From contig CM050451.1 of the NCBI GenBank assembly GCA_027563935.2, positions 99,165,565 through 99,229,564 on the forward strand: a DNA stretch of 64,000 nt, read 5' to 3'. Shown here one piece after another: positions 13,518 through 26,442 of this stretch. The stretch's first letter is position 1; each line of letters starts with the position of its first letter. The notes under the pieces were generated by a model. That model worked only from the letters and a program-made list of their open reading frames with translations. It ran no database searches and was not told the origin of the DNA. The stretch is from Costus lasius (Eukaryota; Streptophyta; Magnoliopsida; Zingiberales; Costaceae). The position numbers and the translations under genes were made by a program.

Positions 13518-15200
13518 TGTTGGGGTATGCCCTTAAGGATAATGTTTGAGGCCTTGGGTTCGTATCAGTATCATGTAATAAACTGTTATGTTTATAAAGG
13601 CATGGTTATTATTCAGTTAGCTACATTGTCTGCTGCAATATATGTTCTTCTGAATAATGTCTCAAAGCTGTTCAGCTAGGCTGACAGGCAATAAAGTCCT
13701 TAGTCGATATATCTTGGTGAACATGAGACAGCTTTGATATGGTTAAGACTAATATGTGTTCTAATCTTATAGGATGCTTAGAGCATGGAATAAGATGTAG
13801 ACTCATGGGTACATTGGATGTACTGGACAGACCCTACTAGGATATTCAATTGTTTGTCACAATGTGAATAATCCTTGATTGTAACAAGTGGCACATTTCC
13901 TCTGACTTGAGATCGCTTGTGTTTTCTAAATGATGATTGTCATTGTTTTGAGGTAGTTCAATATCATTTGAAACATAATGATTATAGACTATCTTGGATG
14001 GTGAGCTTGAGTCATATTAGGGCACTAGTGATAGACATAGGATTGCCGTCTCCTTGTTTAAGGAGTGTGATGTTCTAAAGGGGCCCCCTGGATGAGATGA
14101 TTGAGAAAGTGTATGGCCATACCCAGGTGACTATGTTCATCTGATCTAATCATGCTCATCATATTGGAGTTACAAGCTTGACACGCTTATCCAATAAGAA
14201 CATCCAGTGGCAAAGGAAATATGTATGCTTTGTGAGTTGATTCACACTTGTGTTGTTTTTGGGTGTAGTCTTGGAAGACTCTTTCCTTTATATCGGGAGA
14301 CAGTGATGTGTTGCTAGATACCCCTCACTGATCGTGATGACGTGAGTTATCGTTACCGACATTTAAAGGAAACCCTCAGGGTCGCACAATTTGATGATAT
14401 GGCTTACTTAAGTCAGATCGTGTGGACTGAATTGTTTAAGTTCAGTTTAAAGGGATTTAATCTCTGATTGTGAGTAAGATCTGGTCTGATCATGTTTGAT
14501 TGATTAGGGCTTCAGATCGGTAAGCTTCGATCGAGAGATTGGATGCTAGATTGGTCAGATCAGGAGCATCAAGAGATTGACGGTCAGATCAAGAACCTAA
14601 GTGTTTATTATGGTCTGGACTGAATGCTTGGCTTATTTGGTTATTGAACCAAACCAAAGTGAACCGGCTCATGAATGAGCGCATGGTTCAAGGGTGAAGA
14701 GAAGTTTGCGCTTGGGGTAAACCCATGGTCGCATGAGTGCATGAACGTGGGAGTGTTTCTATTTTTTAGAAACCATGACTCCTAAACGTGACATCGCCTC
14801 ACGTTACTCCTCTCTCATGCCTATTGTCGCTCCTTCCTCTCGTCGCTTGCTAATTCGAGAGTGCATGTGGTGTTGACGATACGAGAAGGAAGTTTTTCGC
14901 CAAGCCAAGAAGATCTCATCCCTTTCATACGAGAAGGATACTTGGACGATCCTTGCTAGCACAAGGGACGACAAGAAGAAGCTATACCTCATCTTGTGTG
15001 CGACAATTTGGAGGAGACCTCTCTTGTTCTCTTGCTTCCAAGACGCCATCTAGAAATGGCTATGGTATGGTTCTATCACTTCTATACAATCGGTTTTGTT
15101 AATCATAATACCATGCAAGATCTAGAAACCCCCTTTCCGCTGCTTTCATTCTTCATATGCGCCTATGATTTAGGGTTTCGCCCCCATGTGGGAACCGTCA
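13518..15200 (+). repeat. A2 3' LTR
   Basis: This 1683-bp LTR is equal in length to the 5' LTR, with about seven substitutions between them by eye. It is followed by the target duplicate AAAAC. Confidence 0.95.
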
Positions 15201-16041
15201 AAAACAGCCCAAGCCATTTGGTCTAGATCATCTTAAACCCTAAGGCTCCTGATCTAACCGTTCATCTCGTGATGCTCTTGATCTCACCGATCTAGCATCA
15301 ATTCTCTCGATCGAAGCTTACCGATCTCAAGCCCTAATCAATCAAACATGATTAGACCAGATCTCACTTACAATCAGAGATTAAATCCCTTTATACTGAA
15401 CCAAAACAATTCAGTCCACACGATCTGACTTAAGTAAGCCATATCATCAAATTGTGCGACCCTAAGGGTTTCCTTTAAATGTCGGTAACGATAACTTACG
15501 TTATCACGATCAGTGAGGGGTATCTAGCAACACATCACTGTCTCCCGATATAAAGGAAAGAGTCTTCCAAGACTACACCCAAACCACAGCACAAGTGTGA
15601 ATCCATTTCACAAGGCATACAAGTTTCCTTTGCCACTGGATGTTCTTATTGGACATGCGTGTCAAGCTTGTAGCTTCAATATGATGAGCATGATTAGATC
15701 AGATGAACATAGTCACCTGGGTATGGCCATACACTTTCTCAATCATCTCATCCAGGGGGGCCCCATAGAACATCATACTCCTTAAACAAAGAGACGGCAA
15801 TCCTATATCTATCACTAGTGCCCTAACCTGACTCATGATCATTATCCAAGATAGTCTATAATCATTATGTTTCAAATGATATTGAACTACCTCAAAACAA
15901 TGACAATCATCATTTAGAAACACAAGTGATCTCAAGTCAGAGGAGATGTGCCACTTGTAGCATACAAGGATTATTCACAGTGTGACAAGCAATTGAATAT
16001 CCTAGTAGGGTCTGTCCAGTACATCCAATGTACCCATGAGT
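15201..16041 (-). repeat. A1 5' LTR, fragment 2 of 3
   Basis: This is the middle of the A1 LTR between the A2 and A3 insertions. Its first five bases are the AAAAC duplicate made by A2, and its last five (16037-16041) are the TGAGT duplicate made by A3. The LTR hairpin is at 15490-15505 with a GTAA loop on the minus strand. Confidence 0.92.
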
Positions 16042-17740
16042 TGTTGGGGTATGCCCTTAAGGCTAATGTTTGAGGCCTTAGGATTGTAACAGTATCATGT
16101 ACAAACTCTTTTGTTTATAAAGGCAATGGTTGTTATTCAGTTTGTTACCTTGTCTGCTGTAATAAGTGTACTTCTGAATAATGTCTCAAAGCTGTTCAGC
16201 TAGGCTGACATGCATATGTCCTTAGTCGAGATATCTTGGTGAACATGAGACAGCCTTGATATGATTGAGACTAATATGTGTTCTAATCTTATAGGATGCT
16301 TCGAGCATGGAATAAGATGTAGACTCATGGGTACATTGGATGTACTGGACAGACCCTACTAGGATATTCAGTTGCTTGTCACAATGTGAATATTCCTTGT
16401 TTGCTGCAAGTGGCACATGTCCTCTGACTTGAGATCACTTGTGTTTCTAAATGATGATTGGCATTATTTTGAGGTAGTTCAATATCATTTGAAACATAAT
16501 GGTTATAGACTATCTTGGATATTGTTCATGAGTCAGGTTAGGGCACTAGTGATAGATATAGGATTGCCGTCTCCTTGTTTAAGGAGTGTGATGTTCTAAA
16601 GGGGCCCCCCTATATGAGATGATTGAGGAAGTGTATGGCCATACCCAGATGACTATGATCATCTGGTCTAATCATGCTCATCATATTGGAGTCACAGGCT
16701 TGACACGCTTGTCCAATAAGAACATCCAGTGGCAAAGGAAACATGTATGCCTTGTGAAGAAGATTCACACTTGTGCTGTGGTTTGGGTGTAGTCTTGGAA
16801 GACTCTTTCCTTTATATCGGGAGACAGTGATGTGTTGCTAGATACCCCTCACTGATCGTGATAACGTAAGTTATCGTTACCGACATTTAAAGGAAACCCT
16901 TAGGGTCGCACAATTTGATGATATGGCTTGCTTAAGTCAGATCGTGTGGACTGAATTGTTTGGATTCAGTTTAAAGGAGTTTAGACTCTGATTGTAAGTG
17001 AGATCTGGTCTGATCATGTTTGATTGATTAGGGCTTGAGATCGGTAAGCTTCGATCGAGAGAAGTGATGCTAGATCAGTGAGATCAGAAGCATCAAGAGA
17101 TCAACGGTTAGATCTTGAACCATTTGGTTCAGAGAGAGATCTAGACCATGGCTTGGGTTGTTTTGGTTTGGTCTTTGAACCAAAAGCGTTGGACCGAATT
17201 CCATTGAACCAGTTCACACATGTGTGAATGGTTGGTTCAAGGTGGAAGCGTTTTAGGGCGGTTTGCTTTGAGTGGGCGAAAGCTTCATGACTTTCCATAT
17301 TGGGAAATCATGTAACGCCTCATCTAAGAAAACGCCTCAACGCATGTTGTCTTCTTGCTTGGTCGTCTATCCATTCGTGAGGAGGTTGGTCTTGACGACA
17401 AGAAGAAGAGCTTCATCGCCCTAGCCGAAAGTGTTTTTCCATCTCCTTCATACGACAAGAGCCTTGAAGCCTTGCTAGCACAAGGACGACAAGGAGTGAG
17501 CCAACTTCATCTTGTGTGTGGCACACTTTGGAGGAGAACCCTATCGTTCTCTAGCTTCCAAGCCGCATCCAATCTTATGGCGTTGGTATGATCTTCCTCT
17601 TGAATTCCTTATCATGTTGTTGAAGTTGATCATATTGCATGCGATGATCATTATGAAACCCTAATTCCGCTGCTAAAACAAAGACAAGGTCACTTGCGCC
17701 ACCTTAGGGTTTCGTTCCCCCTTGAAGGGGACTCCTAACA
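16042..17740 (+). repeat. A3 5' LTR
   Basis: This 1699-bp LTR begins TGTTGGGG and ends CTAACA. The LTR hairpin is at 16860-16875 (GTAA loop). The LTR exon ATG is at 17577 and the donor GT at 17586. Confidence 0.95.
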
Positions 17741-19049
17741 ATTGGTATCAGAGCCGGTTGATGCATGTTTTATGATTGCTACACCATGTTTTATGATCCA
17801 TGTTTGCGCAACATGCTTAGATCTATAAGTTAGGTTACATGCGAAAATGATTATATATGTTTTATTCTCATGTTGCGCATGTATGATGTCTTGGTTGGCG
17901 CTTGTTAATGTTTTGTAAAGAAAAACTTATCTTGCGCGCCCATTAGATCTAATGCGCCTACTATGATCCCTTAGATGGGTTGATGGGGTTGAAAGCATCA
18001 TCTAGAATGGATCAAACTAGTCTGATCAGACCATCTGACAGCCTAGATGGGTCGACCAGATGGCACCTGTGCGCAAGCACAAGGTGGCTATAGGTCGACT
18101 GCATCACAGGCGTGTAGCGAGGTCTGGTTGAGACAACCAGTGAACACACATGAGTTAGGCCCAGGGTCACACCCTTTTGCCAGAACTCATGATGGTTGTT
18201 CAGCCCTTGGCGCATGCATGGTTGACCATTAGGTCAACTCGAGTCAGTTAGGACTTGGTGCATGCAAGGGCATGGATCTAACTAGATATGATGAGTGGAT
18301 CCCTATCAATGGACCATTGTAAGGTTGTAGGGCAGATAAGAAAATTAAAATTGATAACAATGGGTTTTTCAAAATTTTTATTTTCTTGTTATATGGATCA
18401 CATGTTGAGTGGATACCATGTGCTTGTTTATTTCATCTTATGTGGGTTGCCCTTTTAATTGTCTGCTATGCTGGGGCTTGCGAGCCTGGATTAAAATTGT
18501 AAATTAATTTATATTGTGATCTGCGCATCACTTTTATTTAATTTATAATGTGTAATTGACCTGCGAGTCATTCATGTCTAGATAGATTAAATTGTAAGTT
18601 TAATCAGACATGAGCACATGAGCACAGTTGGCAGAGGCGCATGTAGCAGAGGCTTGACCAGGTGGGAGGTCTAGGGTTCGATCCTATGACAGGCGCATCT
18701 ACCTGGTGGGTACACCTGAGCTGCAGAAGGCGCTTTGGCCCTGGTCTAGGCCAGATGAGAGGCAAAAGACCCAAGGAGAGCTAAAGTGAAGACTTAAGTT
18801 AACTTAAGGTCTTACTTAGGGTTTATGGGCTTTTACCACATAAGATCCATGCTTTCTTTTATTGTTTAATAATTAGAATTGCATGAGTTATTTATCTTCT
18901 GCTATAGCCATATGATTTTCCTGATAGTAAGAAGATAAAAGACCGTTAAAATCCAAACGCTAACATATCAAGCACGTAATGCCTTCTGACGCGAAACCTC
19001 ACTGTTCTGACTATCGTTGGGGCCGTGTTGTACCCACTCAGTGGGCACG
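17741..19049 (+). other. A3 leader, part 1
   Basis: The primer-binding site is at 17743-17754. The GCAA-loop hairpin is near 18062-18084. The first hairpin of the three-hairpin domain is at 19034-19046, and A4 is inserted only three bases after it. No gene is seen. The leader resumes at 28148. Confidence 0.85.
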
Positions 19050-20754
19050 TGTAAGGGGGTCCCCTTCAAGGGGGAGCGCAAGGGGGTGAAACCCTAAAGG
19101 GGCGCATATCAATATTTTCATAGCGGAAGCTAGGGTTTCCGTGGTTCTTTTGAAGAATCATATGATCAACTTGTCAAAAATTTGCAAGTATGAATGAAAG
19201 ATCATACCATAGCCATTGTGTGAGAGGTGTCTTGGAATCAAGAGAACAAAAGAGGTCTCCTCCTTGTCGTCACACACAAGATGATCAACGGCTACTCTTT
19301 GAGATCCTTGTGCTAGCAAGGTTCTTCAAAGCACTTGTCGTATGGAAGGGATGATGATTCTCTTTGGCCGAGAGCTCCTCTTGCAAAACCTCTCCTTTTC
19401 GTCAACCTCCTCCAAACGAAAGTTCAAGGCGTTGAAGTGAAGAGAGCAACGCATATGCGTTTTGGCGTTGAAGTGAAATCGGCCTTGATGACTTTCCATA
19501 AATGGAAGATCATCAAGCCATGCGCTCATGCCAACCCAAAAACGCATATTAGCATTGAACCAAGCGTTCACCTTTGTGAACCGGTTCAAGCCAAAACGTT
19601 CCAATCGAATTTGGTTCATAAACCAAACCAAAATAGCTCAAGCCATTTGGTCTAGACCATAGTAAACCCTAAGGTTTCAGATCTAACCGTTCATCTCAAG
19701 ATGCTCTTGATCTCACCGATCTAGCATCCATTCTCTCGATCGAAGCTTACCAATCTTAAGCCCTAACCAATCAAACATGATCAGACCAGATCTCACTTAT
19801 GATCAGAGTTTAAAACCCTTTAAACTGAACCCAAAGAATTCAGTCCACACGATCTGACTTAAGTAAGCCATATCACCAAATTGTGCGACCCTAAGGGTTT
19901 TCTTTAAATGTCGGTAACGATAACTTTCGTTATCACGATCAGTGAGGGGTATCTAGCAACACATCACTGTCTCCCGATATAAAGGAAAGAGTCTTCCAAG
20001 ACTACTCCCAAACCACAGCACAAGTGTGAATCCATTCACAAGGCATACATGTATCCTTTGCCACTGGATGTTCTTATTGGACAAGCAGGTCAAGCTTGTG
20101 ACTCCAATATGATGAGCATGATTAGACCAGATGAACATAGTCACCTGGGTATGGCCATACACTTTCTCAATCATCTCATTTAAGGGGGCCCCTTTAGAAC
20201 ATCTCACTCCTTCAACAAGGAGACGGCAATCCTATATCTATCACTAGTGTCCTAACCTGACTCATGATCATTATCCAAGATAGTCTATAATCATTATGTT
20301 TCAAATGATATTGAACTACCTCAAAACAATGACAATCATCATTTAGAAACACAAGTGATCTCAAGTCAGAGGACATGTGCCACTTGATGCAAACAAGGAT
20401 TATTCACATTGTAACAAACAATTGAATATCCGAGTAGGGTCTGTCCAGTACATCCAATGTACCCATGAGTCTACATCTTATTCCATGCTCGAAGCATCCT
20501 ATAAGATTAGAACACATATAAGTCTCAATCTTATCAAGGCTGTCTCATGTTTACCAAGATATCTCGACTAAGGACATATAGCATGTCAGCCTAGCTGAAC
20601 AGCTTTGAGACATTATTCAGAAGTACATTTATTGCTGCAGACAATGTAACAAACTGAATAACAACCATTGCCTTTATAAACATAAGAGTTTATATACATG
20701 ATATCCATAGAATCCCTAGGCCTCAAACATTAGCCTTAAGGGTATACCCTAACA
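19050..20754 (-). repeat. A4 3' LTR
   Basis: This 1705-bp LTR is the 3' one in the minus orientation. The hairpin at 19919-19934 has a GAAA loop on the minus strand. The polypurine tract of A4 adjoins it at 20755-20771. Confidence 0.95.
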
Positions 20755-20771
20755 ATCTCCCACTTGCACTT
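20755..20771 (-). other. A4 polypurine tract
   Basis: On the minus strand this is AAGTGCAAGTGGGAGAT, directly before the LTR. It is the same tract as in the other copies. Confidence 0.85.
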
Positions 20772-20774
20772 AAT

Positions 20775-23700
20775 CTAATGGTTGAGAAATCTCAAACCCA
20801 TATTATTACAGTGCTTCTCATGCTTCTGCTGCGCCAGAGGCTTGGTAAGCGGGTCAGCCAGATTGTCATCTGTATGAACCTTGCAGATTTTGATCTCGCC
20901 TCGATCAATGATCTCCCGGATCAAGTGAAACCGTCTCTGTATGTGCATGGACTTCTGGTGCGACCGTGGTTCCTTTGCTTGTGCGATTGCTCCAGTGTTA
21001 TCACAGAAGATAACCAAAGGATCTGCACTCGAAGGAATGACACCAAGTTCCTGAATGAACTTATGAATCCACACTGCCTCCTTGGATGCTTCCGAGTCTG
21101 CAACATACTCGGCTTCTGTTGTGGAATCAGCAACAGTTGACTGTTTGAAACTCTTCCACACCACTGCTCCACCATTCAAGCTAAAAACATACCCTGATTG
21201 CGATCGGAAATCATCCTGGTCCGACTGGAACGAAGCGTCAGTATAACCTTCCATACTGAGTTCTTCCTGACCACCATATATCAAGAACATATCTTTGGTC
21301 CTCCGCAGATATTTCAAAATGTTCTTGACTGCAATCCAGTGTGCCTGACCTGGATTACTTTTGAATCGACTGGTCACGCTTAACCCGTAAGCGACGTCTG
21401 GGCGAGTACACAACATCGCATACATTATGGACCCAATAGCCGAAGCATAAGGCGTATTGTCCATTTCATCTTTCTCAGTCTGTGTTTGTGGACACTGACT
21501 CTTTGAAAGATTCAGACCATGTCTGACTGGAAGATATCCTCTTTTAGAATTCTCTAAATGGAATCTCTCCAGGACCTTATCGATGTAAGTACTATGGCAC
21601 AGCCCGAGAAGCCTCTTAGATCTATCTCTGTAGATCTTCACACCTAATACATAGGCTGCTTCTCCTAGATCTTTCATCTGGAAACATTTTCCTAACCATG
21701 CCTTAACAGCATGCAGTTCAGGAACATCGTTTCCAATGATTAAGATATCATCGACGTAGAGGACTAGGAAAGTAATCACGCTCCCACTAAACCTCTTATA
21801 TACACACGGGTCATCTTCGTTCTTGATGAAACCAAACTCACAGATTGATTCATCAAAACGAATATTCCAGCTTCTTGATGCTTGTTTAAGTCCATAAATG
21901 GACTTCTTTAACTTGCATATTTTATGACGATCTGATGGATTTGTGAAACCTTCAGGTTGTGTCATATACACATCCTCATCCAGATTTCCATTAAGGAAAG
22001 CCGTCTTCACATCCATTTGCCAGATCTCATTATCATAATATGCAGCTATTGCGAAAAGAATCCGAATAGACTTGAACATGGCTACAGGAGAGAAAGTTTC
22101 ATCATAATCTATCCCGCAGATTTGTTTGAAACCTTTCGCTACTAGCCTGCCTTTATAGGTAACCACGTTACCATCCATGTCAATCTTCTTCTTGAAGATC
22201 CATTTACAGCCTATAGGGATTACTCCCGGAGGCGGATCAACCAAATCCCAGACTTGGTTATCTGACATGGAGTCCATCTCGGCTCGCATAGCTTCAAGCC
22301 ATCTCGCTGACTCCGGTCCACTGACCGCATCCGCATAAGTGAGGGGTTCATCATTATCAATGATGTAGACTCCGTCATAGCGCTCAGGCTGACGACGGAT
22401 CCTTCCCGATCTACGCGGTTCCCGTGATATCTGAGCCTCAGGTTGTTCAATAACCTGCTCAACTGGCTCAGGCTCATCCAACTATGCTTGACTGCTTTGT
22501 CCTTCCTCTGGATTCTCATCCAGCTTTATTTCTCTCCCACTGGCCTCTTGCAGAAGAAACTCCTTCTCAAGAAAAATGGCCGTCCGAGCAACAAATACTT
22601 TGTTCTCTTTGGGATCGTAGAAATAATAACCCTTAGTTTCCTTAGGGTATCCGACAAAGATACATTTATCAGATCTGCTCTCTAGTTTCCCAGAGGCGAG
22701 CTTTTTGACATAAGCCTCGCAACCCCAGATCCTGATAAATGTCAAGCTAGGCTGTTTCCCATACCATAATTCATATGGGGTCTTTGAAACTGCCTTGGAT
22801 GGCACTCGGTTTAGTACCTTTGCAGCTGTTTCCAGTGCAAATCCCCAAAAGGAGTAAGGTAGAGTAGCCTGACTCATCATAGAACGAACCATATCCAGTA
22901 AGGTTCTGTTCCTCCTCTCGGATACACCATTCCATTGCGGTGTTCCTGGCGGAGTGAGCTGTGAGATAATCCCACACTCTTTTAGATAGTCAGTAAACGC
23001 ATGACTCAAGTATTCTCCACCTCGATCAGAACGAAGTGCCTTGATATTTCGGCCTAGCTGATTCTGTACTTCATTCTTGAACTCTTTGAACTTGTCAAAA
23101 GATTCACTCTTATGCCTCATAAGATAGACATAACCATACCTACTGAAATCATCAGTAAAGGTAATGAAGTACTGATAGCCACCTCTGGCATGTTTACCAA
23201 ATGGCCCACACACATCACTGTGTATAAGGTCAAGTAAACCTGAAGCCCTTTGACCTTTGTTAGGAAAAGGAGACTTCATCATTTTACCCATTAAACAAGC
23301 TTTGCATGTATCAATCTCCTCATAGGAGAATGATCCCAGCAGTCCATGATCATGCAACCGCTTAATGCGCTTCTCGTTAATATGGCCTAAACGACTATGC
23401 CATAGCAAGGTGCTGTCATCAGCATACTTGGCTTTCTTATTATCATTGTTTTGTATAGAATATTCCATGTCCAACATGAATAACCCATTGTTAATTGAAC
23501 CAGTAGCATAAACAATATTATCAAGAGTAAGATAACACTTTGAAGTCTTGCATTCAAAGGAAAACCCTTTCCTGACAAGAGCAGGAATAGAGATAATATT
23601 TTTGGTAATACTGGGTACAAAGTAACAATTGTTTAATTCTAATACAATGCCAGATGGTAATGAGATGTAATAATCCCCTACAGCAACAGCAGGAACCCGT

Positions 23701-24659
23701 GCCCCGTTTCCAACTCGTAGGTCCACCTCATGCTGTCCCACCTGTCTTCTTCTCTTGAGTTCCTATACATTTGAACAAATGTGAACTCCACATGCAGTGT
23801 CCAACACCCATGAAATAGAAGAAGATGAAACCATGACTTCCGTCACGTATATACCTGAGCCAGAAGCGATGCTTCCCCTCTTATCTCCTTGGAGCGCTTT
23901 ACAGTCCTTTTTCCAGTGACCCAGCTGGCCACAGTGGAAACACCTGTTGTCCTTTGACCGCTTAACCTTCTGTTTCAGAGCCTTGCTGTAACTCTTAACA
24001 GGGGCCTTGCCCTTCTTCCCCTTCTTCTTGTTCCTGGACGGGAACATTAAGACAGAGGTCGAAGGCTTTCCCTTCAGAGTCTCCTCAGTAGTCAAGAGCA
24101 TGTTCAGCAGCTCTGCCGGAGTACAATCGATTTTGTTCATATTAAAGTTAATAATGAACGCATCGAAAGAGGGCGGGAGAGACTGCAAAATAATGTCTAC
24201 AGCAAGCTCCTGGTTGATGGTATGCCCCAGTTTCTCCAGAGCCTCCTTGTGCCCAATCATCTTGAGCACGTGAGCTCCCACTGGGCTCCCTTCAGCCAGT
24301 TTGCTCTGAAAGAAGAGCTTTGTCAGATTATAGCGTTCTGTCCTCGCCTGTGCAGCATACAGCATCTTGAGGTTTGCTATAATCTCTATAGCCGACATAT
24401 CCTCATGCTGACGCTGCAGTGGTGGCGTCATAGACGCTAGCATCAGGCAAGCGACATCAATGCTATCATTGACGTGCTTTTCATAGGCTTCACGAACCGC
24501 CCTTGCGGCGTTCGCAGCGGGTTGAGGCGGCACAGCCGTCTCGAGGACATACAGTTTCCTCTCTGCCTTAAGAACGATCTTAAGGTGTCTGAACCAGTCT
24601 GAGAAGTTTGGCCCAGCAAACTTCTCCCTTTCCAGTAGGGATCGCACATTGAAGCTCAT
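20775..24659 (-). pseudogene. gag-pol: Gag-Pol of A4 with two nonsense codons
   Basis: The polyprotein frame is 1294 codons on the minus strand, the same length as the A5 copy, with no frameshift. Codon 299 (23765-23763) is TAG where other copies have Gln, just after the protease active site. Codon 726 (22484-22482) is TAG in the linker between integrase and RT, where A3 has CAG and A5 has GAG. The CCHC knuckle, protease DTAC, integrase, RT with YVDD and RNase H motifs are otherwise present. The position of the first stop leaves only Gag plus a fragment of protease as a direct product. Confidence 0.93.
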
Positions 24660-26442
24660 GGTGTTCGTTGCTGCAGGAATCTACAACAATGCAAGAACAG
24701 CAAGGTCAGTATCAATGTTTAGAATCAATCTAGGACTTAAGAATGATTCTTTTCTCACTATTTTATCTGGCTAAAAAATCCAGCAAAACAGCCCGGAAGA
24801 GTAACACTCTTTTAGTGAGATGGGATCCAGATTTCATACTTGGTCTCCGCGTCCCGCTCAGGCGAGATAAGTTGCACAGAGAGTACAAGCACTAATTTCT
24901 GGTAGGCAGTCCCTGCCAATCGCCAACCCGTGCGATTCCCCTTCATCTGGGCAATCCAGCAGACTGTGCCAACTGAGTTGGTACATCACAGTCTCTGATC
25001 CCACAGATGGCTGCCTCCATGTGCTACCATATGTGCCACATATGTAGCCTACATGGTCAAGCTGACCTGACCTACTCCCTGGACCACCACGTGCTATGCT
25101 GAGCAACGAGAAGCGATAAATCCCTTCTCTGTAACACGCAGGTGAAATCACACACCGTCTGAAGATAGATGGACGTGCCCACTGAGTGTGTACAACACGG
25201 CTCCAACGATAGTCAGAACAGTGAGGTTTCGCGTCAGAAGGCTATCTAGCTTGATATTTTACCGTTGGATTTTAACGGTCTTTTATCTTCTTAACTATCA
25301 TGCAAACCCTATGGTGATAGCAGAAGATAACTAAACATGCAATTCTAATTATAAGCAATAACTAGAAAGCATGTTGATCTTATGTGGTAAACGCCCAACA
25401 ACCCTAAGTAAGACCTTAAGTTATCTTAAGTCTTCACTTGCTTCTTGGGTCTTTTGCCTCTCATCTGGCCCAGACCAGGGCCTAAGTGCCCTATGCAGCT
25501 CAGGTGAGCCCACCAGGTCAAGTGACTGCTGCATGCGCCTTGCAATGTGTGCTTTGAGCTCTTGTCAGATTAAATTACAAGTTAATCTATCTTGACAAGA
25601 TTGACTCGCAGGTCAATTACATTTTATAAATTAATTAACATGTGATGCACAGATCACAATAATAATAATTTACAATTGGTCCAGGCTCGCAGGCCCCAGC
25701 ACAGCACACATTAAATGGGCAACCCACATAAGATGAAATAGACAAACATCATGGCATCAAATCAACATGTGATCCATTTAACAAGAAAATAAAAATTTTT
25801 GAAAACCCATTGGCATCATTTTAATTTTCTTATGTGCCCTACAACCTTACAATGGTCCATTGATAGGGATCCACTCATCCATCTAGTCAGATCCACTGCC
25901 CTTGCATGCACCAAGTCGTAACTGACTTGTGTTGACCTAATGGTCAACCATGCATGCGCAAAGGGCTGAACAACCCTCATGAGTTTCGGCAAGCGGGTGT
26001 GACCCCGGGCCTAACTCATGTGTGTTCAGTAGCCGTCTCCACCAGACCTCGCTACACGCCCTTGATGCAGTCGACCTATAGCCACCTCGTGCTTGCGCAC
26101 AGGTGCTATCTGGTCAACCCATCTAGGCTGTCAGATGGTCTGATCAGACTATTGGATCTTAACCTAGAAGATGATTTCAACCCCATCAACCCATCTAAGG
26201 GTTTAAAGTAGGGGCACCTTAGATCTAATGAGGCGCGCATGATTCTTTGTTTTGTCAAAAACAATATATAATAAGCGCCAACAAACATGCGCCATCATTC
26301 ATCAAACATACATTGAAGTTCTTAAACTAGCATGTAGTTTTTTTTTTCGGCATGTTAGTAGATCTATTCTTTGCAAACGCAAACAAGGATCACATACAAG
26401 CAATCATATGAATCAAGCAATTACCAAAGCTCTGATACCAAT
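24660..26442 (-). other. A4 leader
   Basis: This 1783-bp non-coding leader has its primer-binding site at 26429-26440 (minus). The three-hairpin domain is at about 24840-25280; its first hairpin has one mismatch, unlike other A copies. The acceptor TAG is at 24683-24681, 21 bases before the ATG. The donor in the LTR is at 26600-26599. No gene is seen. Confidence 0.83.

Larger units (their letters stand above)
6106..15200 (+). mobile_element. A2: full-length Copia element inserted in the A1 LTR
   Basis: This 9095-bp element has equal 1683-bp LTRs, flanked by the 5-bp duplication AAAAC (6101-6105 and 15201-15205). Removing it and one duplicate restores a continuous A1 LTR, as the uninterrupted A6 copy at 59298 confirms. 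The two LTRs differ at about seven positions by eye. It contains PBS, leader, gag-pol with two stop codons, and a purine tract. It is structurally complete but not self-sufficient. Confidence 0.95.

Noticed and set aside
16222..16416. An antisense 64-codon open frame repeated in many A LTRs (also near 1178, 20377, 27770, 31911, 34487, 41479, 48803, 59514, 60239)
   Set aside because: It lies antisense in the LTR and recurs because the LTRs are recent copies. It is not open as such in the A2 LTRs, and I see no domain in it.
19326..19655. Paired open frames of about 100 codons on both strands in the A4 LTR (again at 26719-27048)
   Set aside because: They sit inside the duplicated LTR and have no homologous open frame in other A LTRs.
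24007..24273. Open frames antisense to gag (also near 3049, 10062, 29113, 45101, 54057)
   Set aside because: They mirror the lysine-rich gag tract on the opposite strand and appear in every copy. They are shadows of gag.
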